A stretch of DNA of 10,972 nucleotides from contig FR894526.1 of assembly GCA_000436115.1 (NCBI GenBank), positions 1 through 10,972 on the forward strand, written 5' to 3'. This stretch comes from Firmicutes bacterium CAG:534. GTDB taxonomy: Bacteria > Bacillota > Clostridia > Lachnospirales > Lachnospiraceae. Shown one piece after another: positions 1-5,587 of the stretch; position 1 is the first letter of the stretch, and each line of letters opens with the position of its first letter. The notes under the pieces were generated by a model. The model searched no databases. It had not been told where the DNA came from and was given only the letters and a program-made list of their open reading frames with translations. A program made the position numbers and the translations under genes.

Positions 1-208
1 TCAGATTATCATTACCATCAAAAAAGTATAAATTGATATAGCTCGTATCTGAACTTATCACATCTCCACTTTCAAATTCACAGTCTGTCAAATCACCATC
101 TGCAGAATAATCAGCCGCTCTTACCTCAATCCCATTTCCAAGAAGGGCCGTGATTATCATCACAGCTGCCAGCGAAGTAGTAATTATCCTTTTCCCCGTG
201 TTTCTCAT
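1..208 (-). CDS. Secreted protein, N-terminal part only (3' end off the window)
   Basis: The reading frame starts at ATG 208 and stays open to the left edge (69 codons seen). An AGGAG Shine-Dalgarno site lies 7 bases upstream. The product begins MRNTGKRIITTSLAAVMI, a positively charged start followed by a hydrophobic stretch to about residue 24. A plausible signal peptidase I site follows at VRA-AD (residues 29-31). The mature part seen is acidic and rich in Asp, Ser and Tyr (ADYSADGDLTDCEFESGD). I recognise no domain, and the function is unknown; it is probably exported or cell-surface. It lies downstream of a terminator that separates it from the sigma-factor operon, so it probably has its own promoter in 209-270. 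No convincing -35/-10 pair stands out there. Confidence 0.75.
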   Translation of the reverse strand, partial: MRNTGKRIITTSLAAVMIITALLGNGIEVRAADYSADGDLTDCEFESGDVISSDTSYINLYFFDGNDNL

Positions 209-272
209 CTCTTATCTCCTTTACACTTTTATAAACTTCCCCTTTTATAAATATAGGTACAAAAAAGCAAAA

Positions 273-312
273 AAACTCTCACACCAAAATTATTTTTTTG
301 ATGTGAGAGTTT
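273..312 (-). terminator. Factor-independent terminator of the sigma/PrsW operon
   Basis: Bases 273-283 pair perfectly with 302-312 (11 bp, AAACTCTCACA against TGTGAGAGTTT). After one mismatch, 285-289 can pair with 296-300. Read on the minus strand the stem is followed by a T-run (revcomp of 261-274, about TTTTTTTGCTTTTTT). It begins 38 bases past the PrsW stop and lies before the next gene start at 208, so it should end the four-gene operon. The plus-strand side also has a T-rich flank (TTTATTTATTTGTTT), but no gene faces it. Confidence 0.85.
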
Positions 313-350
313 ATTTATTTGTTTCATTTTTTCCAAACAGAATTTCCTGA

Positions 351-1001
351 TTAATTTGCAGCTTCCGTGGTAAGCGCTGTCCGCAAAAAGACAGTTAAGA
401 TGACCCTTCCTGCTATCATAGTAAAAACAGGCATTGCATATGCCACATATTGTACAGCGCCTCCATATGCAACCAGCAGGTTATAAATGGCATGAAAGGT
501 TGTTGCAGCTCCAAGTAAGCCACAAATTCCTGCTGCCTTCAGCCATGGCTTCTGCCATGCATAAGAAAGCCCCGCTCCCATCATTGCTCCGCAGACCACA
601 TGCATTGCTCCAGTGCCAAATCCCCGGAACAGAATAAAGGAAAAAGCCTCTGCACCGTTTTGGCTCAAATAACAGATATTTTCAAAGGTTGCAAAGGACA
701 CGGCAACGATCAGTGCCGCAATACGGATCCTTGCAGGCTTTGGTTCAAAAACAAGCAGATAAAAAAGCAGTGGAAGGAGTTTAACCACTTCCTCTACAAC
801 GGGGGCTATTTCCACCGTTGCAGTAAAGGAATTCGCCTGGTACCAAATAGCCAGAAAGGTATTTAAGTAAGCAGAAAACAGGCAGGCTCCCATTCCCGCA
901 AAACAAAAGACAAAGGTTTTGAGCTGTCGTCTGCCTATGCAGATCCCCGCCACCAGCAAGGGCGCCAGCATGCACAAAAATACATTCTCAATATACGTCA
1001 T
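351..1001 (-). CDS. prsW: PrsW-family intramembrane metalloprotease
   Basis: The 216-residue polytopic membrane protein matches the size of B. subtilis PrsW (about 218). It carries the family's motifs in order: EEVVK (E70-K74), FENICY of the FExxxY type (F106-Y111), an H134-containing RGFGTGAMHVVCG segment, and H170 in FHAIYN. The glutamates and histidines are the expected zinc and catalytic residues, placed in or near membrane segments. PrsW proteases make the first (site-1) cut in a membrane-bound anti-sigma factor such as RsiW, leading to sigma release. The start ATG overlaps the stop of the upstream seven-TM gene by 4 bases (ATGA), so the two are translationally coupled. It is the last of four genes that begin with a sigma factor. 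The natural inference is that it cuts the two-TM protein of the same operon. The family call is firm; the substrate is inferred. The gene symbol is by homology only. Confidence 0.9.
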   Translation of the reverse strand: MTYIENVFLCMLAPLLVAGICIGRRQLKTFVFCFAGMGACLFSAYLNTFLAIWYQANSFTATVEIAPVVEEVVKLLPLLFYLLVFEPKPARIRIAALIVAVSFATFENICYLSQNGAEAFSFILFRGFGTGAMHVVCGAMMGAGLSYAWQKPWLKAAGICGLLGAATTFHAIYNLLVAYGGAVQYVAYAMPVFTMIAGRVILTVFLRTALTTEAAN

Positions 1002-1645
1002 GTACTCACCGCCTTTCTGGCTGCCGGCAATATTCCTATCAGAGAAGCTGTCAGCAGAAGATCAAACCAGAAGCTGGGACTCATAACAGATTTCCCGCTA
1101 AAAAAGCAGCCGGAAGTCCAGAGACAATATTCTGAAGCTACAAAGCACAATACCGCTATATGAAAAAACTGCCTCCTGCGCCTTTCTCCGCTCTGACCTC
1201 TTGCATAGATAAGTCCCCGGATCGAACAATAGGAAAGCATCATCATAAGCCCGCACCAGATCAGATTGGAAAGAACATCTCCATAAGTGCAATATAATAA
1301 AAGCAATGGAATTCCAATCATCAGGGACAGCCATTTCGCCCGGCATTTCATTTTTCGTTCTTCCTGATAAGCCATGGCATCCTGTAAAATGCAGAGAAAA
1401 ATTGCGCTGGAAATCCATCCGAATTCAGAAACATAAAAGACCTGAGGCGTAGTGGAATACAAAAAAAGGTAAAGCGTCCAGTAAAGCGCCCCCAGGGCAA
1501 AGCAGCCATAGAAGCAGGTTAACAGCAAATCAATCCTCTTGTGGTCTTTTCCATATTTCAAAAAGGAAATGATCACACCGATTGTTGTAACGGCAAGCTG
1601 CAGAAAATTTTCAAATAGCTCTGCCATCCGTATTTCCTTTCTCAT
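998..1645 (-). CDS. Seven-TM membrane protein of the sigma/PrsW operon, candidate sensor
   Basis: A 215-residue integral membrane protein with about seven hydrophobic segments (roughly 12-29, 40-63, 71-90, 104-120, 124-146, 159-180, 190-208). The connecting loops are short and basic (QEERKMKCRAK near 94-104, RGQSGERRRRQ near 149-159). I recognise no enzymatic motif and cannot name a family. It overlaps the two-TM gene upstream by up to 35 bases and the PrsW gene downstream by 4. A role in sensing or in presenting the substrate to PrsW is therefore plausible but inferred. Two starts are possible. ATG 1645 has AAGGA 8 bases upstream; ATG 1627 (giving MAELFENF) has AAAGGA 7 bases upstream and a shorter overlap. 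The sequence does not decide between them. Confidence 0.75.
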   Translation of the reverse strand: MRKEIRMAELFENFLQLAVTTIGVIISFLKYGKDHKRIDLLLTCFYGCFALGALYWTLYLFLYSTTPQVFYVSEFGWISSAIFLCILQDAMAYQEERKMKCRAKWLSLMIGIPLLLLYCTYGDVLSNLIWCGLMMMLSYCSIRGLIYARGQSGERRRRQFFHIAVLCFVASEYCLWTSGCFFSGKSVMSPSFWFDLLLTASLIGILPAARKAVST

Positions 1646-1979
1646 CCTTTTCTTCCTTGTCTTTATTGGAAAGACGGATACGGAAACACAGGATTGTTAC
1701 CCCTGCCCCGAGAACAAAAGACATAAAGCCAATAAAAATATAACTGAGGGCTGCACTTCCCTGAAATACGCTTGCAGTAGTATGGTACTCCGTATAGAAA
1801 CTATTCCATCCCTGATTTCCATATGCTCCCGGCATAAAAACAGAAAACCCGATAACAAGCATCAACGCAGCTACAAAGGAAACCGCTGTAAGCGCCCTGT
1901 TTCTGCAATGCTCCCTATACTGGTTTTTATATGCAATACGATATTTTACCTCTGCAATACGTTCCTCATTACTCAACAC
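1611..1979 (-). CDS. Two-TM protein, candidate anti-sigma factor
   Basis: A 122-residue protein with a charged N-terminal segment (1-29, NEERIAEVKYRIAYKNQYRE, helix-prone), TM1 at about 30-50, an extracytoplasmic loop of about 25 residues, TM2 at about 75-99 and a highly charged tail (NKDKEEKDEKGN). It starts at GTG 1979, eight bases after an AAGGAGGG Shine-Dalgarno site, and overlaps the sigma-factor stop by 11 bases. Position and topology (short cytoplasmic domain, then membrane) fit a membrane-bound anti-sigma factor. It lacks the HxxxCxxC zinc motif of classical ZAS-domain anti-sigma factors; H24-C25 is the only His/Cys pair there. It could instead be a regulatory membrane partner. A hairpin in the membrane with an external loop is a reasonable PrsW substrate. 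Confidence 0.7.
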   Translation of the reverse strand: MLSNEERIAEVKYRIAYKNQYREHCRNRALTAVSFVAALMLVIGFSVFMPGAYGNQGWNSFYTEYHTTASVFQGSAALSYIFIGFMSFVLGAGVTILCFRIRLSNKDKEEKDEKGNTDGRAI

Positions 1980-2514
1980 CTGTAATGCCCTCCTTTTCCA
2001 ATATCTTCCTTAATCCAATTTTTCCTCTGTATACCATGTTGGTGATCTGCTTCACATTCTTTCCCATAATCTTGGAAGTTTGACGATAGCTCATCCCTTC
2101 AAAATACACCAGATATAAAGCTTCCCGGTAATCCGAATTTAGCTGCTGCATACAAAAATGGAGGATTTCGTCCCTTTCCCTGGTACGCACCACTTCCTCC
2201 ACAAGCGCCCTGGCATCTCCCGCTTCCTGCAGATCATCAAGGTTAAAATGACACTTCTTTTTCGTTTTATGGCGCAGTGCCATATGTCTCGCCACCTTAT
2301 ATAAATACGGTTTAAATCCTCCGTCCCGGATATGAGGTCTTTTTGCAAACAGATAAGAAAAAACCTCAATCATCAGATCTTCCGCTTCGTGAACATCATG
2401 CACATAACCGTTTATGTAGAAGATCAGGGGATTTCCATATTTGATCATAAGCTCATCCAGGCCTTTTTCTTCCCCGCATAAATATCCTCTGTATAAGTCC
2501 TCGTCGGAAACCAC
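1969..2514 (-). CDS. ECF-like sigma-70 family RNA polymerase sigma factor
   Basis: A 181-residue protein with the two-domain layout of an ECF sigma factor. Region 2 spans about 6-80 (EKGLDELMIKYGNPLIFYI, then VHEAEDLMIEVFSYLF, corresponding to the core-binding and -10-recognition helices). A variable linker runs to about 112. Region 4 spans about 113-172 (LNSDYREALYLVYFEGMSYR, with a helix-turn-helix at about 141-163 for -35 recognition). It would direct RNA polymerase to a small regulon, perhaps including its own promoter. The start is GTG 2514, because no ATG lies in frame before residue 23; an AAGGGAAG stretch precedes it. The stop overlaps the candidate anti-sigma gene, as is usual for ECF sigma/anti-sigma pairs. 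The domain call is firm; the regulon and signal are unknown. Confidence 0.9.
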   Translation of the reverse strand: MVSDEDLYRGYLCGEEKGLDELMIKYGNPLIFYINGYVHDVHEAEDLMIEVFSYLFAKRPHIRDGGFKPYLYKVARHMALRHKTKKKCHFNLDDLQEAGDARALVEEVVRTRERDEILHFCMQQLNSDYREALYLVYFEGMSYRQTSKIMGKNVKQITNMVYRGKIGLRKILEKEGITGVE

Positions 2515-2564
2515 GCCTTCACTTCCCTTCTTACCCGGAATTTAAAATCCCTCAGCCTGTTTTT

Positions 2565-2593
2565 AGCATATATGTTTTTTACTCTATAAGCAA
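2565..2593 (-). promoter_or_regulatory. Candidate promoter of the sigma-factor operon
   Basis: On the minus strand, TTGCTT (2593-2588) and TATGCT (2570-2565) are separated by 17 bases. This puts the transcription start near 2558, about 45 bases before GTG 2514. An overlapping alternative is TTGTAA (2612-2607), 17 bases, then TTATAG (2589-2584). Both resemble housekeeping sigma-A sites rather than an ECF bipartite site. Confidence 0.4.
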
Positions 2594-2692
2594 GTAAGCT
2601 TTTTCATTACAAGTTCCGTCAGTCATATGACGACTGTAATAATCCTTTAACGCAGGTGCTAAATCCATATCTTCTTTCGCACCCTCTTCTTG
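2579..2692 (-). pseudogene. Orphan C-terminal coding fragment following the truncated MBL gene
   Basis: In a frame different from the MBL gene, an open stretch after a TGA (2695-2693) reads QEEGAKEDMDLAPALKDYYS, continues RHMTDGTCNEKAYLLIE and ends at TAA 2579. It looks like a natural protein tail and not like random sequence, yet it has no domain I can name. An internal ATG at 2668 would allow a 29-residue peptide, but no good ribosome binding site precedes it. The likeliest reading is that a deletion joined the 5' part of the MBL gene to the 3' end of another gene. The sigma-operon promoter overlaps its last bases. Confidence 0.4.
2622..2631. repeat. 10-bp perfect palindrome upstream of the sigma operon promoter
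   Basis: GTCATATGAC is its own reverse complement. It lies about 30 bases upstream of the candidate -35 element. It could be a small operator, but it also lies inside the tail ORF at 2579-2692, and a chance palindrome of this length is not rare. Confidence 0.3.
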
Positions 2693-3081
2693 TCAGTGGT
2701 CAGCTCCTCGGCATCGCTTTCCTGCGCCATCAGAAATTTGTGCCTTAAATCTTTTGGCGGATATCCGCCGTACAAAAGCGATGGCTCAAGGATAGGGTGT
2801 CTGGTAAAATCACAGTCAATCCCCGGAGCATAGACTTTACATCCGGTCTGCCCCTGCAAGTATTTGTTCCCGCCTATATGATCAGCATGTGCGTGTGTAT
2901 TATAAATTGCCGCTAAATTCCAGCCGTTAGCGTCTAATATCTGACGTGCTTTCCGCCCTGCATCCTTATCATTTCCACTGTCGATCAGACAGACATTTTG
3001 CTCATCCAGCCTTACAAGTCCGATATTCGTAGGGCTTTTGATATAATAAGTGCGCTCAGAAAGCTGTATCAATTCGTACAT
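2659..3081 (-). pseudogene. MBL-fold metallo-hydrolase, 3'-truncated
   Basis: The N-terminal part is a clear metallo-beta-lactamase-fold protein: beta-strand start MYELIQLSERTYYIKSPTN, LIDSG (32-36) and the zinc motif HAHADH (H63, H65, D67, H68). This is followed by CKVYAPGIDCDFTRHPILEP. Related MBL proteins known to me run to about 280-300 residues and contain further metal-binding histidine and aspartate residues. This one stops at 140, and after about residue 128 (ESDAEELT) the sequence changes to a basic, unrelated tail (TDKKRVRKKIWI). It therefore lacks the second half of the fold and is probably inactive. The start is well supported (ATG 3081, GGGAGGA at 7 bases spacing), and the gene lies 27 bases after the AAA ATPase stop, so it is probably co-transcribed. 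The gene appears cut by a deletion that joined it to the fragment at 2579-2692. Confidence 0.8.
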
Positions 3082-3108
3082 GGTTTTTCCTCCCGTTAAT
3101 AATGAAAA

Positions 3109-3825
3109 CTACTCTTCCAGAAGTCTGCTTAACAACGCCTGTCTATTGTTTATAAACATTTCTGTCACCTGATAACTTTCTGTTTCCTCGTATTCACATA
3201 AATGTATCTTTCCATTATCGAAACAGTATATATCTGCATTTGGAATTCCTAACAAAATAGGGGAATGTGTAACTATAAAAAACTGCGCTCCGCATTTTGC
3301 ACACCTATCTATTTCCATTAACAGGATAAGCTGTCTCTGCGGAGATAATGCTGCCTCCGGTTCATCAAAAAGATATAAGCCATTTGCCTGCAGATTATTC
3401 TGCGCTAACGCCAAGAAACTTTCTCCATGTGATTTTTCATGATATTTTGCTGAAGGATGCTCCGGATCTGCATATTTCTCTTCTTGAGTTGCCACATTAT
3501 AAAAGCTTTCCGCTCTAAGAAAATACCCCCACTTTTCTTTCCTATATCCCTTTGAAATTCTTATTGCTTCACATAGTTCTGAGTGGGTATCATGTGTAGA
3601 AAAGATATAGTTCCTAGTTCCGCCCTCCGGATTAAACCCATGGGCCACAGCAAGCGCCTCTAACAGTGTTGATTTGCCACTTCCGTTTTCTCCAACAAAG
3701 AAAGTGATCGGACTGTTAAAATCCAGTCTTTCAACACCTTTAAACGCCTCTATTTTCCTCAAATAACTATCGCTGTCTACTTTATTCCATTCGAACAGGA
3801 CTCCCTGTATAAATTGATCATTCAT
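3109..3825 (-). CDS. Stand-alone AAA/ABC-type ATPase (COG3910-like)
   Basis: A 238-residue ATPase of the SMC/ABC-like fold. Walker A is GENGSGKST (45-53), an ABC-signature-like HGESFLAL is at 133-140, Walker B is LYLFDEPEAAL (150-160, D154/E155), and the switch histidine lies in VTHSPILLG (H187). There is no coiled coil, no TOPRIM nuclease domain and no transmembrane segment, so it is not a transporter subunit or a full OLD nuclease. Its length matches the small predicted ATPases grouped as COG3910, whose role is not settled. The start ATG 3825 has AAAGG about 8 bases upstream. It is the first of a likely two-gene unit with the truncated MBL gene, and it lies 59 bases after the TIKI-like gene. 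All ATPase motifs are intact, so it is probably active. Confidence 0.85.
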   Translation of the reverse strand: MNDQFIQGVLFEWNKVDSDSYLRKIEAFKGVERLDFNSPITFFVGENGSGKSTLLEALAVAHGFNPEGGTRNYIFSTHDTHSELCEAIRISKGYRKEKWGYFLRAESFYNVATQEEKYADPEHPSAKYHEKSHGESFLALAQNNLQANGLYLFDEPEAALSPQRQLILLMEIDRCAKCGAQFFIVTHSPILLGIPNADIYCFDNGKIHLCEYEETESYQVTEMFINNRQALLSRLLEE

Positions 3826-3892
3826 TATGTTTGCCTTTCTTAACTATACTAGGTATCTTTTTCATACCTGCGTCCTGTTCATCTTTATACAT
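3818..3892 (-). other. Possible 24-codon linking ORF between the TIKI-like and ATPase genes
   Basis: The frame starts at an ATG (3892) that overlaps the TIKI-like stop region (AATGTATAA) and reads MYKDEQDAGMKKIPSIVKKG followed by KHNE. It stops eight bases inside the ATPase gene (AATGAATGA). It bridges two genes exactly, as a translational coupler or leader peptide would. There is no clear Shine-Dalgarno site of its own and no known homologue, so it may be chance or the worn tail of a deleted gene. Confidence 0.25.
3851..3869. repeat. Inverted repeat upstream of the AAA ATPase gene
   Basis: AGGTAT (3851-3856) and ATACCT (3864-3869) form a 6-bp inverted repeat with a 7-base spacer (CTTTTTC). 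It ends 26 bases before the ATPase start, where a repressor site or small leader hairpin could sit. No T-run follows, so it is not a terminator. Confidence 0.3.
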
Positions 3893-5138
3893 TAAATTTT
3901 TTATGCATTAAATGTATCCCAATATGACCAATTCCAAGAATGATTGATGCGCAGATCACGATTGCATTTCCAGAATAAATTCCAAGCAATAGACACGCAA
4001 TAACCGGAAGGGTTGCACCCGCCACAGGAAATCCCATATAGGACATATAAAAATCCTTCATCGTTTTCAGACTCTTAAAATATTTGATCCAGTAGCATTC
4101 ATACAAAACCATCAGCACAAATGCCGTCATCCAAATTATAATCTTCCACTCAAAATAGAAGCCTTCAAATACCATTACTTTCGGGTTGAGTGCGGTAAAA
4201 ACCATAAGTGATACACTTAACAGAGCCTCACCCATGCGCTCAAGGAGCAGCAGCAGCTTATTCTCCTTTTTGGCAACCTCATCATATCCCGCCGGCTTTG
4301 CTTTGCATGCCCAAATGATATTTGGAACAAACAGCATCAGAAGAAATACAAAACCTGTAACGCAAAAACCAAGGTCATACGGCTGCCTGCTGATCTGCGA
4401 GAAAGCAATGGTGCTTAATTTAACGCTGCTTATCATATCTCCATATTTTTCTTTAAGCTTTCCAGCCATCAAATCAGAATTGTATAGATCTGTGTGATAG
4501 CTTCCATAAATCCCCATTATTCTGCCGCCACCGCACCGCGTGTATGCATCAATAAAATTCGAGACCATGTAAGCTTCTCTTAGTGATGATATACCATTAT
4601 GTTCCGTATCTTCATTGTAATATTCCTGCCCCTGTCTGATACACTCCTTTGCAAGTATGTATTTTTCAGAATCTTCAAGGCCGTTATCCTCTAAATATTT
4701 CAAATACCTTGATCCTGTAGTATCATACTGATGCCCCACATCAGTGCCATAAAATATTGTCTCGGGACAATACTCTTTTATCTCATGAAAGAACTCATAA
4801 TAGTATTTGTTTCCCGACAGTGTTCCCTGTATCTCTTCAAAGAATAAATCTATCAGTTCATCTGAATCCTCTTTCATCCATTCATTTAAAAACTCGGCAC
4901 TATAATATGGCAGTTCCACAAAAAGATTACGGTATCCTTTATTATAGTATTCCCTCCATTCTTTAAGCTCAATGTCATAACACTTTTTATGACCATGCGC
5001 TTCTCCGTAAAGACTTATCATAATATTCTCATTCGGAAAGACATCTGTGGTCTGATCCGATTTATCTAAGATAAATCCTGTAACTACCAATATCAATACA
5101 ATCCCAAAGGCTAATATGGTTCTTATTTTATCCTTCAT
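3885..5138 (-). CDS. Membrane-anchored TIKI/EreA/ChaN-like putative hydrolase fused to a polytopic C-terminal domain
   Basis: A 417-residue protein. A signal-anchor helix (about 6-24) with a basic N-terminus is followed by a soluble domain (about 35-250), probably outside the membrane. That domain carries the hallmark pattern of the EreA/ChaN/TraB/TIKI hydrolase superfamily: GEAHG (45-49, E46 and H48), FVELPYY (E75), a YGTDVGH segment near D133 and a late GSYHTD (H215). The C-terminal third has about five membrane segments (roughly 256-277, 303-317, 332-350, 369-387, 391-410), ending in GIGHIGIHLMHKKFNV; I know no function for this part. Superfamily members include erythromycin esterases and TIKI metalloproteases; the substrate here is not predictable. 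The start is secure (ATG 5138, TAGAGGAG at about 6 bases spacing). A hairpin lies in the upstream leader. Catalytic-type residues look intact, so the gene is probably functional. Confidence 0.75.
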   Translation of the reverse strand: MKDKIRTILAFGIVLILVVTGFILDKSDQTTDVFPNENIMISLYGEAHGHKKCYDIELKEWREYYNKGYRNLFVELPYYSAEFLNEWMKEDSDELIDLFFEEIQGTLSGNKYYYEFFHEIKEYCPETIFYGTDVGHQYDTTGSRYLKYLEDNGLEDSEKYILAKECIRQGQEYYNEDTEHNGISSLREAYMVSNFIDAYTRCGGGRIMGIYGSYHTDLYNSDLMAGKLKEKYGDMISSVKLSTIAFSQISRQPYDLGFCVTGFVFLLMLFVPNIIWACKAKPAGYDEVAKKENKLLLLLERMGEALLSVSLMVFTALNPKVMVFEGFYFEWKIIIWMTAFVLMVLYECYWIKYFKSLKTMKDFYMSYMGFPVAGATLPVIACLLLGIYSGNAIVICASIILGIGHIGIHLMHKKFNV

Positions 5139-5184
5139 TTTAAACTCCTCTAATTCTGCATATTAATCCCCCATTTCTGCGCAT

Positions 5185-5224
5185 CTCGAGTTTGTGTCAA
5201 GTGCGCGCATACACAAATCTCGCG
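5185..5224. promoter_or_regulatory. Hairpin-forming inverted repeat in the leader of the TIKI-like gene
   Basis: TTTGTGT (5191-5197) pairs with ACACAAA (5211-5217). With one bulged base the stem continues with CGAG (5187-5190) against CTCG (5219-5222), about 11 bp in all. The 13-base loop contains the palindrome TGCGCGCA (5202-5209). No T-run follows on the minus strand, so it is not a standard terminator. It lies 47-86 bases upstream of the start at 5138 and could be an operator or an RNA leader hairpin. Confidence 0.4.
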
Positions 5225-5238
5225 TGTGAAAAATTTTA

Positions 5239-5258
5239 TTTTTCACTATTTTTCACTA
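5239..5258. repeat. Perfect tandem duplication of a 10-base unit at the hcp remnant stop
   Basis: TTTTTCACTA occurs twice head to tail (5239-5248 and 5249-5258). The first copy also pairs with GTGAAAAA (5226-5233) to form an 8-bp AT-rich hairpin. The duplication covers the stop codon of the hcp remnant, whose last residues (KYSEK) it encodes. It looks like replication slippage. Confidence 0.8.
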
Positions 5259-5482
5259 TATTTCAGGAGCTGCTTTAAATCTTTCTCCGGCGTGGTGATG
5301 GGGGCAATGCCGAAGTTTTCCACAAGATAGCTCATTACACCCGGTGAAATAAACGCTGGCAGCGTAGAACCAAGGCGGATGTTCTTGATGCCCAGGTGCA
5401 GCAGGGTCAACAGGATGCACACCGCCTTCTGCTCATACCAGGAAAGCACCATAGACAGCGGCAGATCGTTCCCGTACAGCCA
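5246..5482 (-). pseudogene. hcp: Hybrid cluster protein (hydroxylamine reductase), C-terminal remnant
   Basis: The frame reads NDLPLSMVLSWYEQKAVCIL, then LTLLHLGIKNIRLGSTLPAF, and ends ITTPEKDLKQLLKYSEK. This is the conserved C-terminal end of Hcp, the Fe-S/O hybrid-cluster enzyme that acts on hydroxylamine and nitric oxide. The WYEQKA segment holds the conserved Glu that ligates the hybrid cluster and the nearby Lys, as known from the family. Only about 75 of roughly 530 residues remain. The frame is closed upstream by TAG at 5485-5483, and the sequence beyond 5482 shows no Hcp coding, so the 5' 85 per cent is gone. The remnant cannot bind the clusters on its own and should be inactive. The usual Hcp context (Crp-like regulator, NADH oxidoreductase) is absent. 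Confidence 0.85.
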
Positions 5483-5587
5483 CTACATCCGGCTGTCTGT
5501 TCACACTGAAAACAAATATTTTGCTTTTTCTGCTTTGCACCTTACACCATTTTTCGTTCTTAACTTTCCAGCATCATAAAAATATAG

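Noticed and set aside
1539..1985. Plus-strand ORF of 148 codons
   Set aside because: It is antisense to the two-TM protein and the start of the seven-TM gene, both of which have good ribosome binding sites and operon overlaps; its product shows no recognisable fold.
2611..2617. GGAACTT on the minus strand as an ECF-type -35 for autoregulation of the sigma operon
   Set aside because: No ECF-like -10 (CGTC/CGTA or TCTGA type) follows at 15-17 bases; it remains only a single half-site.
3885..5138. Calling the EreA-like gene a macrolide resistance gene
   Set aside because: Only the superfamily motifs match. The domain is shorter than erythromycin esterases and is membrane-tethered, so the substrate cannot be inferred.
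5172..5200. Perfect TTGACA on the minus strand (5200-5195) as a promoter for the TIKI-like gene
   Set aside because: At 17 bases spacing the -10 would be GAAATG, a poor match; the nearest good -10-like sequence (TTAATA) is 28 bases away.
5225..5258. AT-rich hairpin after the hcp remnant as a terminator
   Set aside because: The stem is almost all A-T and is not followed by a T-run on the minus strand (next bases are ACGCGAG).
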